The position numbers were made by a program, and so were the translations under genes. From Lolium rigidum (lineage: Eukaryota > Streptophyta > Magnoliopsida > Poales > Poaceae), in contig NC_061508.1 in the NCBI RefSeq assembly GCF_022539505.1, forward strand, positions 260,096,736-260,160,735: DNA of 64,000 bases, given 5' to 3'. The notes under the pieces were generated by a model, which saw only the letters and a program-made list of their open reading frames with translations, was not told where the DNA came from and ran no database searches. Position 1 is the first letter of the stretch; each line of letters begins with the position of its first letter. Of this stretch, positions 55,631 to 64,000 are shown piece by piece.

Positions 55631-57921
55631 ATGGCACGTTCAAGATCATCGACTTCATCGGTGGCAAGCAACATCATGGATAGAGGTAAACAGATCGAAA
55701 CTGGTCTAGTTGATTTTATACCTCACCCGCCCTCCCGTTTGGATGCATATGCGTATCTGGAGGAGCCCATGAAGATGACGTTTGGAAAGTTCCACTTCCG
55801 CGTCGAGAAAGAAGGAGTGTATCGTCTCGAAGTTCCGATCTCGTCGGGATTATCGGCGGTTGATCCTGACTTCTCAAGCTCAGTATCATCCATCGAGTCA
55901 AGCGACGAGGAGATTTCATCGCCACGCTTCATCGGCAGCAAGGCAAGCGAAAAACTCGCCAAGATCTTCAGCGACATGTCCTTCGAGTCATCTGCGGACT
56001 CCTATATAAGCGATGATTCGAGCGACACCGACAGCTTCGACTTCATCGACAAATCCATCTCTATTGGAAAGGTCTTCACCAATCTCTATGATGGTGTCAC
56101 CAAACCAAGCAAAGTGAAAACTCCAAAATATCATCAAGTTTATGCCATTGGAGAAGCAAGTCGCGATCAAGAGGAAACATCAGAGGCTTTCGACGATTTG
56201 GGAAATCCCTATGTCGATCCCTCAGACCTAAGGCGTGGCTTGGGCACTAAATATGTCGGGTCCACACCACGTGTCAGAGTTCAACTTCCACAAGCAGCAT
56301 GGGATAGAGCTGCGAGAGCTATGGATGGTTCTGAACCAATGGAGACAACTGCTACGGTCGAAAAATTGCAGGCTTACCAATATAGGCTTGCTCGAGCTGG
56401 AAGAGAATTAGAAAAAGAAACAGCTGCTCTGAATAGAAGAAGGGAGGCAGCTTCCGCGTCAAGCAGGCGAAGAGCGGAGTTAAGTCGACAATCAGGAACT
56501 ACGGGAGATAGTCACAGAGAAGCTCGGAGGAGAGCAAGATCTCGGCTGCAAAATATACCGGAGGTTGAAAGAGAGACCCTAATCCAAAAGCTCGACATGT
56601 CCTTCATGTCAATCGACACGAGGGGGAATATTATCCCAAAAACACCGGAAGCAGGGTACATGGCGACACAAGTTTACATCCTGGCGTCCAGACCACCTCC
56701 CGGAGATCCAAGAGAAGCATTGTACAACATGGCCGTGGCAGGATGTGGCGCCATGGGAGCAGCGTTCGTAGCTACACCTCCCGAAGGAACTGCAAGGCAA
56801 AATAGTCCGAGACCTACTGCAGCAGTGCAAGATCCACCGAGAGCAAGTGGAACCAGAGATACAACGACTCAGGCCAGAGTGGATAGAGCGCGACAAGAAA
56901 GAAGGGAACGTCGGCATTCACCAGAACTTGCTGAAGAAGATATGTGTGGACTCCCGTGTTTCACACGACGGGTCCGAAAAACTCGAGTTCCATCAGGATT
57001 CAAGCTACCCGATAGTTTCAAGAAATTCGATGGCCCGCAAGATCCCGAGGATTGGCTAGTCGATTACCTCGAGACGATAAAATTGATAGGCGGAACAAGA
57101 GCAACAGCCATGCAGAAGCATTCAAATACATCCGAGCGGAGCCGCCGGATCGTGGATAAAGAAGCTTCCCCGGGTTCCATCGACAGCTCGGGAAAGTTTT
57201 GAGGATGTGTTTATCAAGAATTTCCGATCAACCCGCAAGAAACCTGCGACACTAGAGGAGCTGAGGTCATGTCGACAAAAGCATGATGAATCAATGAGGA
57301 AATACATCCAAAGGTGGAACATCATCAAAAACTCGGCGAGAAAATATATCCGACGAGAGAGCGATAGATGCGTTTGTAGCAGGAGTTCGACGAGGAGATT
57401 TCGTGGAGGACTTGGGAAGGACAAACCCAAGGACAGTATCAGCATTAATGGAAATAGCAAACAGATGGGCAGATGGTGAAGATGCAGTACATAACAAACG
57501 ACATAGGTCCCCAGAGGAGGACCGCAGTCGAAATTTTCAAAATAGACGCCGATTTCCTCGACAATTCTCAAGTTACGATGCACCTGGCCAAATATCGGCT
57601 GGCTTTCGGGGAAACAATGGAGGAAACAGTAGAGATGACTACCGGAGAAGTAATGCACAGCAAGGCGACAATAGAGATAACATGCAAAATAGCGGGTCAA
57701 GGTTTCAGAGATCTTTCGTAACTCCCGAAGATATGATGAACGGGTCGTGCCAGATGCATTTTTATCTCGACAGCAATGGGAAAAGGCAATCAGGACATCT
57801 GCAGAAAGACTGCCGCAATTGCCAAGCAATGCTGCGGGTCGCAGGATGGCTAATGCTCACGCAGCAAATAGAAATCCCCAAGGGCCCAGGAGCGAGATCC
57901 ACTTGCCACCTCCTCCCGTGA
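55631..57921 (+). pseudogene. RLG-D gag, frameshifted
   Basis: ATG at 55631 opens a frame of about 520 codons to 57202. The N-terminal half is Ser/Asp-rich (SSVSSIESSDEEISS), then come a coiled coil (LARAGRELEKETAALNRRRE) and the start of the retrotransposon gag domain (FKKFDGPQDPEDWLVDYLET). After a frameshift near 57110-57125, the gag domain continues in other frames (FEDVFIKNFRSTRKKPATL; EDLGRTNPRTVSALMEIANR). The end has a zinc-knuckle-like stretch, CQMHFYLDSNGKRQSGHLQK followed by DC, in which the usual second Cys is replaced by His. At least three indels break the gene. Gag would assemble the particle around element RNA. Confidence 0.8.
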
Positions 57922-58586
57922 TCACGGACGAAAATCGACATCAGCTCAGAATAGCGGCAGCACCACAACCACCTCCATATGTTGATCCGAACAATAATGG
58001 TGCGGTCTCGATGATTCAAAAAGCTAGGCCATCTAATAGGGCTCAAAAGGTAATCTCGCGGCAAGTGTTTATGGCAGAAAAGATGCCTCCACCAACGGTT
58101 GAGTACCTAAATTGGTCAGGGCAAGACATTGGCTTTACAATAGCGGATCACCCGCAGCAAGTTCCTCGACCAGGGCAGTCAGCACTTATCTTACCAGCGG
58201 TAATTGCAGGATTCGACGTATCTCGAGTGTTTATAGATGGCGGCAGCAGTTTAAACCTTATGTACGCAGATACGCTAAGGAAGATGAACATCTCCCTAGC
58301 AAATTTGAAACCAACCGACACACGTTTCCACGGCATCACACCAGAGAAGCCAAGTTACCCACTGGGGAGGATCAATCTCGACGTCCAGTTTGGGACCCGA
58401 GAAAATTACAGGATAGAAAGGTTGGAATTCGAAGTTGTGGATTTCCCGTCGCAGTATCACGCTTTGTTGGGACGACCAGCGTATGCCAGGTTTATGGCAG
58501 TACCACATTACACGTACTTGCTTTGGAGGTTACCTGGACCTAAGGGACCAATCACGAGTCAAAGGAAGCTTCGCGCTGGCCGATAA
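57922..58586 (+). pseudogene. RLG-D aspartic protease region
   Basis: Within the frame 57747-58586, VFIDGGSSLNLMY (about 58220-58260) is the active site of a retroviral-type aspartic protease; D-G-G replaces the usual D-[ST]-G, as in many Tat elements. The domain ends with HALLGRPAYARF, the conserved ALLGR-type motif. It would cut the polyprotein. The stop at 58584-58586 follows a frame change, since the pol protein continues in another frame (58435-58803). Confidence 0.8.
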
Positions 58587-59970
58587 ATGCGACAAAGATT
58601 TCCATCGACTATCAGAAACTTTCGGGATGCAGGCAGAGTACGCAGCGTCAAGGCTCATGACTGATTATGATGTGCTGCCAGACGTAGGAAGGCCCAACAA
58701 GGAATCAACTTTCAACACCGCCAAAGATTCTAAGGAAGTACAGATCCACCCAACCGATCCGAAGAAAACGACATCCATCGCGACAAACATGGACCTCGCA
58801 TAGAAAAGCGCGCTCGTCGAGTTCCTCCGTGAGCACTGGAAAATCTTCGCATGGTGTCCAGCTGACATGCCAGGAGTACCCAGGGAACTTGCCGAGCACC
58901 ACCTAAACTTGGATCCAATAGCGAGACCAATCAAACAACCTTTGCGGCGTTTTTCGGAACCAAACCTCAAAGCCATGCTGTCAGAAATTGATCGAATCAG
59001 AGAAGTTGGTTTCATTAAAGAGATATCTACAGAGGCCACCTGGGTAGCTAACCCAGTGATGGTGCCGAAGAAAAACACGAAAGTCCTTCGCATGTGTGTC
59101 GACTTTACGTGCCTCAATAAACATTGTCCAAAGGATCACTTTCCCCTCCCAAGGATCGATCAAATTATCGACTCCACGGCAGGATGTGAACGCCATTCCT
59201 TTTTGGACGCATATTCTGGTTATAACCAGATCAGATTAAAAGAAGATGACGAAGCCAAGACAGCGTTCATTACACCGTATGGCGTATTTTGTTACAGGAC
59301 AATGCCTTTCGGGTTGAAAAACGCGGGAGCAACATATCAACGGATGATGCAGAAGTGCTTAGCAACACATATTGGAAAAAATGTACAAGTATACATCGAC
59401 GACGTCGTCATCACATCAAAAAAGGGGGCAACATTAATCGAGGACTTGAAGGAAACCTTCGACAACCTCGATAAATTTTGTCTCAAATTAAATCCAACGA
59501 AGTGTTCTTTCGGCGTCCCTGCAGGAGAACTTCTTGGGTTCCTAGTTTCAGCGAGAGGGATTGAAGCAAATCCCGAAAAAATCCAAGCTATCGTAACAAT
59601 AAGGAAGCCAACAAAGTTGAAGGAAATACAGCAGTTAACTGGGCGAGTCGCAGCTTTAAGCAGATTCGTCGCTAGGCTGGGAGAAAAGGCGTTACCGTTC
59701 TACGCCTTAATCAAACAAGGAGAGAAGTTCCAGTGGAACGAAGAGGCAGATAGGGCCTTCGAGGATCTCAAACGGAAAATTTCGACACCACCAATCTTAG
59801 TGGCGCCAAAAGAAAAGGAACCACTCCTGTTATACATTGCGGCTACACCTCAGGTGGTCAGCACGGCGCTAGTTGTCGAAAGAGAAGAAGAAGGAAAACT
59901 CCATGGAGTGCAGAGGCTAGTATATTTCATTAGTGAAGTATTATCGCCTTCAAAACAAAGGTACCCGTAG
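58587..59970 (+). pseudogene. RLG-D reverse transcriptase, with in-frame TAG codons
   Basis: The frame is open from 58587 except for a TAG at 58801-58803, just before the fingers region (FLREHWKIFAWCPADMPGVP). The core is intact: NPVMVPKKNTKVLRMCVDFT, SFLDAYSGYNQI, TAFITPYGVFCYRTMPFGLK and the catalytic YIDD at 59392-59403. Thumb and connection sequence (FLVSARGIEANPEKIQAI, LTGRVAALSRFV) follow, then the first RNase H begins (EKEPLLLYIAATPQVVSTAL). A second TAG, at 59968-59970, cuts it; the same frame continues afterwards to 60744. Both TAGs are single-base changes in an otherwise well-kept gene. Confidence 0.9.
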
Positions 59971-60744
59971 TACCAAAAGCTAGCATATGGAGTATTCACA
60001 ACCGCAAGAAAATTGCGGCACTATTTTTCGGCGCATCCGATAATAGTGGTCAATGAGGCGCCTTTATCCAATATACTCAACAATCCAGAAGCTACAGGCC
60101 GTGTCTCCCTTTGGGGAATAGAACTTTCTCCTCGGGACATCACATATGAAAAAAGAAAGGCAATAAAGTCGCAAATTTTACCAGACTTCATCGCAGAGTG
60201 GATGGAATTGCAAAACACAGGACCTCCGGATTTATCGAGAACCTGGACTATGAACTTCGACGGGTCGAAAAGGTTAGAAGGAGCTGGAGCAGGGGTGATA
60301 CTCATATCACCTGAAGGCGACAAATTGAAATATGTCTTGCGGATGACGTTCCCAAACGCATCTAATAATGAGGCAGAATATGAAGCTCTTATACATGGGA
60401 TGAAGATGGCAAAAGCCTACGGCGCAACTCGATTAAAAATATTTGGCGACTCACAATTGGTGGCTCAGCAAGTCATGAACCAATGCGATGCAGTCAATGA
60501 TAGCATGGTGGCGTACAAAGAGATGTATAATGAGCTGGAGAAGCTGTTTGATGGATGCGAAGTAAACCACATCAGTAGGTTGAGCAATGATGAAGCCGAC
60601 GTTCTTGCAAACATCGGGTCGCAATGCCTCGCAATCCCTCCAGGTGTGTTCTGGGAGGAGATAACAGAAAGATCCACAAAGCCGAAGAAATCAGCAAAAA
60701 GGAGAAGAACGAGAAACCCTCGGGGACTTCGAAAGAAACATTAG
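59971..60744 (+). pseudogene. RLG-D end of Gypsy RNase H and second, archaeal-type RNase H
   Basis: The frame continues from reverse transcriptase after the TAG at 59968. First comes the end of the Gypsy RNase H (YGVFTTARKLRHYFSAHPII), then a second RNase H with all four acidic residues in place: TMNFDGSK (Asp), NNEAEYEAL (Glu), FGDSQLVAQQV (Asp) and SNDEADVLAN (Asp), at about 60246-60620. A Lys/Arg-rich tail leads to TAG 60742-60744, with a frame change to integrase. Acquisition of a second RNase H is known for Tat-lineage elements; it would remove RNA primers or template during replication. Confidence 0.88.
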
Positions 60745-60776
60745 AAGAAGAAGAAGAGGAATAGGATCTAGTACTG

Positions 60777-62027
60777 ATGGTGCAAATCCCATGGATGCAG
60801 GCGTACATATCATATATCCTAAGAAAAACAATACCCGACGATCCAGTTGAAGCAAGGCGAGTTATCAGACGATCCAAAGCTTTCACAGTGGTTAAAGGGG
60901 AGTTGTACAAACGAAGTATTTCGGGTGTGTTACAAAGGTGCGTCACACCCGAAGAAGGAAGGATAATCCTGAAGGACGTGCACGAAGGAGTATGTGGTCA
61001 TCACGCAAGCAGTCGAGCTATTGCAGCCAAGGTTTTTCGAGCTGGATTTTACTGGTTGACAGCAATCGAGGACGCGAAAGAAATCGTGCGCACTTGCGAC
61101 GCGTGCCAGAGATTTGCCGCAAAACCCCACTCTCCGGCGGTGGAATTGATGCCCATACCCTTATCTTGGCCCTTTGCCCAGTGGGGTCTCGACATGGTGG
61201 GAAAGTTACACAAAGCCTCGCCAGGAGGATACGAGTATATGCTCGTTGCGGTCGACAAATTTACCAAGTGGATAGAAGCAAAGCCGATAAATTCACCGGA
61301 TGCAGCGTCAGCAATAAAATTCGTGAAGAGCATTGTTTTTCGGTTTGGAGTACCTCATAGTATCGTCACAGACAACGGCAGTAACTTCACATCCAAGGAA
61401 TTCAAGGCGTACTGTGCAGAGGTAGGCATCAAATTGCACTTCGCGTCAGTTGCACATCCTCAAACCAATGGTCAAGTCGAGAAAGCCAACGGTATCATCT
61501 GTAATGGCATCAAGAAGCGTTTGTTAGGGACACTGGAAAAAGCTCGACACACTTGGCCAGAAGAGCTGCCGAGCGTGTTATGGAGCATCCGAACAACGCC
61601 AAATACAGCGACACAGGAGACTCCGTTTTTCCTGGTCCATGGGGCAGAGGCAGTGCTACCGATAGAAATAGAGCACGACTCTCCAAGAGTCATGGAATAC
61701 AATGAAGAAACTTCCAGAAGAGCATTGGAAGACGACGTTGACGCACTCGACGAAGCTCGAGACGAAGTACTGTCAAGAGTCACTAAATATCAGCAAGACC
61801 TGAAAAATTACCACAGTCGACGTTTCCGACCAAGGTCCTTTCATGTTGGAGACTTGGTTCTGCGACTCAATCAAGATCGCACTGAAAAACTCGAGTCACC
61901 ATGGCTTGGCCCCTATATTGTCACAGAAGTCATCGAAGGAGGAGCATACAGGATCAAGGATAAGAAGACAGGGAATCCCGAGAAAAATCCCTGGAACGTG
62001 GCACAGCTAAGGCGTTTTTACGCTTAG
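60777..62027 (+). CDS. RLG-D integrase (open reading frame intact, part of broken polyprotein)
   Basis: The 416-codon frame is complete. The N-terminal zinc-binding HHCC region is present (HEGVCGHH, then CDACQRFAAKPH). The catalytic core has the DDE triad: WGLDMVGKL (Asp), IVTDNGSNFTSKEF (Asp) and TNGQVEKANG (Glu). The C-terminal part has the GPY-like motif ESPWLGPYIVTEV. ATG at 60777 may not be the true start, since integrase is normally cut from a polyprotein and the upstream frame ends at 60744. Its last codons run to TAG 62025-62027. Integrase inserts the cDNA into the chromosome. This is the best-preserved long ORF in the window. Confidence 0.92.
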   Translation: MVQIPWMQAYISYILRKTIPDDPVEARRVIRRSKAFTVVKGELYKRSISGVLQRCVTPEEGRIILKDVHEGVCGHHASSRAIAAKVFRAGFYWLTAIEDAKEIVRTCDACQRFAAKPHSPAVELMPIPLSWPFAQWGLDMVGKLHKASPGGYEYMLVAVDKFTKWIEAKPINSPDAASAIKFVKSIVFRFGVPHSIVTDNGSNFTSKEFKAYCAEVGIKLHFASVAHPQTNGQVEKANGIICNGIKKRLLGTLEKARHTWPEELPSVLWSIRTTPNTATQETPFFLVHGAEAVLPIEIEHDSPRVMEYNEETSRRALEDDVDALDEARDEVLSRVTKYQQDLKNYHSRRFRPRSFHVGDLVLRLNQDRTEKLESPWLGPYIVTEVIEGGAYRIKDKKTGNPEKNPWNVAQLRRFYA

Positions 62028-62556
62028 TGTCGAAATATAGTCCTCCTTGTAAAAAATACAATGTACTGAAACGCCCGCGAGTTTTCAGACGCACTCTTTT
62101 CCTTTTTCGGGGCACCGAGTGGGGCCGGGAAAGGTTTTTAATGAGGCGGGCTCGCGGTGCAGCAATATAATAAAGATAGTGGAGACATATATTTTTTCCT
62201 TTGACATGCTCAAGGATTTACGCCTTGAAGTTACAATATATATACAATATAGATGAGTTTAGCTGACAAAGTTATTTCGCCTTGGCACCAAATACCTCGC
62301 CAAATAAAGCGAAGATACAAAATAGCAATCAAAACAGAGCAAAACACTCGGGGGCTAGTACCCGCAAATATAGTCAATAAAAATTCGGTTGCCTTGGTTT
62401 AAAAACCTCGCATACACGATAAAAAATGCACCTCTGAAATACTCGGGGGCTTGATGAAGGAAAATAAATATATTCTTTGGCTTTACAATATAGAATATGT
62501 TTACAGCACACAAGATGCAATTCCTGAGAAAGTTCGACAAGTTACAAGGAAAAATA
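62028..62556 (+). other. 3' non-coding region of RLG-D
   Basis: It contains two copies of CTCGGGGGCT (about 62347 and 62442), polypurine-like motifs typical of this type of element, and AT-rich sequence between them. No plus-strand ORF of note. Confidence 0.5.
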
Positions 62557-62868
62557 TCAATCCCCACCCAATATACTATCTATGGACAGCCCTTTGTTAT
62601 TTGCAGCAGTCATCGTATGTTCGGCATAACTTCCTTTGACAAAGAATTCAGAGTCCATCCGAAGAAGCTCGTCCATCATTTCCTCGGCTACAGGAGTTAC
62701 AATATCGTTGATCTTGTCGATGTTCCTTTTTCTCTTCAACTGCTTAGCCAGGCACTTGGAGACAATCGTCGTCAGGTCTAATTTTCGGTAGCAGATCTGT
62801 ATCATAATCATGGCGAATCTTGCTCCAGCAGACAGTTGAGCTCGCACGAAGTTATGAATACGAGGAGT
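62557..62868 (-). pseudogene. Antisense ORF in the RLG-D 3' region, cut by RLG-E
   Basis: On the minus strand the frame is open from the RLG-E junction (62868) to a stop at 62557, about 104 codons. The sequence looks coding: FVRAQLSAGARFAMIMIQIC, SKCLAKQLKRKRNIDKINDI, EEMMDELLRMDSEFFVKGSY. An open frame continues a few codons into the RLG-E LTR, but that part is chance. ORFs on the opposite strand downstream of pol are known from some Tat-lineage elements (for example Grande). The protein has no motif I recognise. Confidence 0.55.
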
Positions 62869-64000
62869 GATACGCGTACAACACGCGTCCGTTGGGAACC
62901 CCAAGAGGAAGGTGTGATGCGTACAGCGGCAAGTTTTCCCTCAGTATGAAACCAAGGTTTATCGAACCAGTAGGAGCCAAGAAGCACATTGAAGGTTGAT
63001 GGCGGCGGGATGTAATGCGGCGCAACACCAGAGATTCCGGCGCCAACGTGGAACCTGCACAACACAACCAAAGTACTTTGCCCCAACGAAACAGTAAGGT
63101 TGTCAATCTCACCGGCTTGCTGTAACAAAGGATTAGATGTATAGTGTGGATGATGATTGTTTGCAGAAAAACAGTAGAACAGTATTGCAAGAGATTGTAT
63201 TTCAGTATAGAGAATTGGACCGGGGTCCACAGTTCACTAGAGGTGTCTCTCCCATAAGATAAACAGCATGTTGGGTGAACAAATTACAGTTGGGCAATTG
63301 ACAAATAGAGAGGGCATGACCATGCACATACATATTATGATGAGTATTGTGAGATTTAATTGGGCATTACGACAAAGTACATAGACCGCTATCCAGCATG
63401 CATCTATGCCTAAAAAGTCCACCTTCAGGTTATCATCCGAACCCCCTCCAGTATTAAGTTGCTAACAACAAACAATTGCATTAAATATTGCGCATAATGT
63501 AATCAGTGACTACATCCTTGAACATAGCACCAATGTTTTATCCCTAGTGGCAACAACACATCCATAACCTTAGAGGTTCTTGTCACCCCTCCAGATTCAT
63601 GGAGACATGAACCCACTATCGAGCATAAATACTCCCTCTTGGAGTTACTAGCATCAACTTGGCCAGAGCATCTACTAATAACGGAGAGCATGCAAGATCA
63701 TAAACAACACATAGACATAACTTTGATAATCAACATAACAAGTATTCTCTATTCATCGGATCCCAACAAACGCAACATATAGAATTACAGATAGATGATC
63801 TTGATCATGTTATGCAGCTCACAAGACACGACAATGAAGCACAATGGGGAGAAGACAACCATCTAGCTACTGCTATGGACCCATAGTCCAGGGGTAGACT
63901 ACTCACACATCACTCCGGAGGCGACCATGGCGGCGTAGAGTCCTCCGGGAGATGAATCCCCTCTCCGGCAGGGTGCCGGAGGCGATCTCCAGAATCCCCC
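62869..64000 (-). repeat. RLG-E: LTR of the RLG-C family, minus strand, running out of the window
   Basis: Read on the minus strand this matches the last about 1.1 kb of the RLG-C LTR: the 64000 end (GGGGGATTCTGGAGATCGCC) corresponds to 47804, and the 62869 end (CGTATCA) to 48938. On the plus strand it begins TGATACGCGTAC after AGGAG (62864-62868), the likely target duplication. Since the LTR 3' end faces the RLG-D sequence, this is the outer end of either a solo LTR or the 3' LTR of a minus-strand element that continues to the right. Confidence 0.88.

Larger units (their letters stand above)
55140..62868 (+). mobile_element. RLG-D: Tat-lineage Ty3/Gypsy retrotransposon, 3' end cut by RLG-E
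   Basis: It has 5' LTR sequence up to 55584, a primer-binding site at 55587, then gag, protease, reverse transcriptase, RNase H, a second RNase H and integrase in that order, and finally an antisense ORF in the 3' region. A second, archaeal-type RNase H between the first one and integrase is the known mark of the Tat lineage. The left limit is approximate because the 5' LTR start was not found. The 3' LTR is missing because RLG-E inserted at 62869. Frameshifts and stops make it non-functional, though integrase is open. Confidence 0.88.

Overview
This is plant nuclear DNA from a large-genome grass, most likely a pooid (Triticeae or Poeae/Aveneae). It is almost entirely transposable elements stacked inside one another: Ty3/Gypsy LTR retrotransposons with TGATACG... 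termini and AAGCTTGGGG polypurine tracts, a CACTA element with CACTAGTAGG ends, L1-type LINEs, MULEs, hAT elements and Stowaway MITEs. I found no intact single-copy host gene and no standard rRNA or tRNA gene. Nearly every coding region carries frameshifts or stops; the clearest uninterrupted one is an integrase ORF at 60777-62027.

Left third (1-21200). An L1-type LINE on the minus strand (15822 to about 19500) was hit by a Gypsy element, RLG-A, whose 3' part fills 1-15821. The 3' LTR of RLG-A was then hit by an 11.6-kb CACTA element (3035-14642, target duplication CCC). The CACTA carries, all on the plus strand, a decayed TNP2 transposase gene, a decayed second gene with a Transposase_24-like part and a Ulp1-protease-like tail, and a small decayed gene that joins an RNase H1 N-terminal (viroplasmin-like) fold to a membrane anchor. 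A 635-bp hAT element (18707-19341, 8-bp target duplication) sits in the LINE leader, and a 1.1-kb MULE (20073-21176, 9-bp target duplication) follows.

Middle (21200-47345). This is AT-rich intergenic DNA with signs of an old tandem segmental duplication: a block at 22930-25300 recurs at 35785-41060, and a block at 35480-35765 recurs at 44655-44910. The copies were later hit by different elements: a hAT MITE and a Stowaway in the first; a LINE with a 16-bp target duplication (35931-39396) in the second; and a 3.2-kb MULE (41343-44559) holding a minisatellite of about 12 units of about 133 bp. A complete non-autonomous Gypsy-like element, RLG-B (27048-33782, target duplication CGGCC), lies between the copies.

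Right third (47346-64000). RLG-C (47346-54717) has a full 5' LTR, a gag remnant with one frameshift, a MULE (50705-52532, itself holding a Stowaway MITE) and a truncated 3' LTR. RLG-D (about 55140-62868) is a Tat-lineage Gypsy element with gag, protease, reverse transcriptase, two RNase H domains and integrase, plus an antisense ORF after pol. Its 3' end is cut by RLG-E, a minus-strand LTR of the RLG-C family that runs off the window.

The most interesting signals are structural. A short stem-loop lies exactly 5 nt before the polypurine tract in RLG-A, -B and -C, with different stem sequences but the same geometry. An LTR-like promoter lies inside RLG-A. The two main CACTA genes have matching hairpin leaders, and transposase-site-like repeats also occur in the middle of the CACTA element. 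tRNA-like modules are buried in two DNA transposons.
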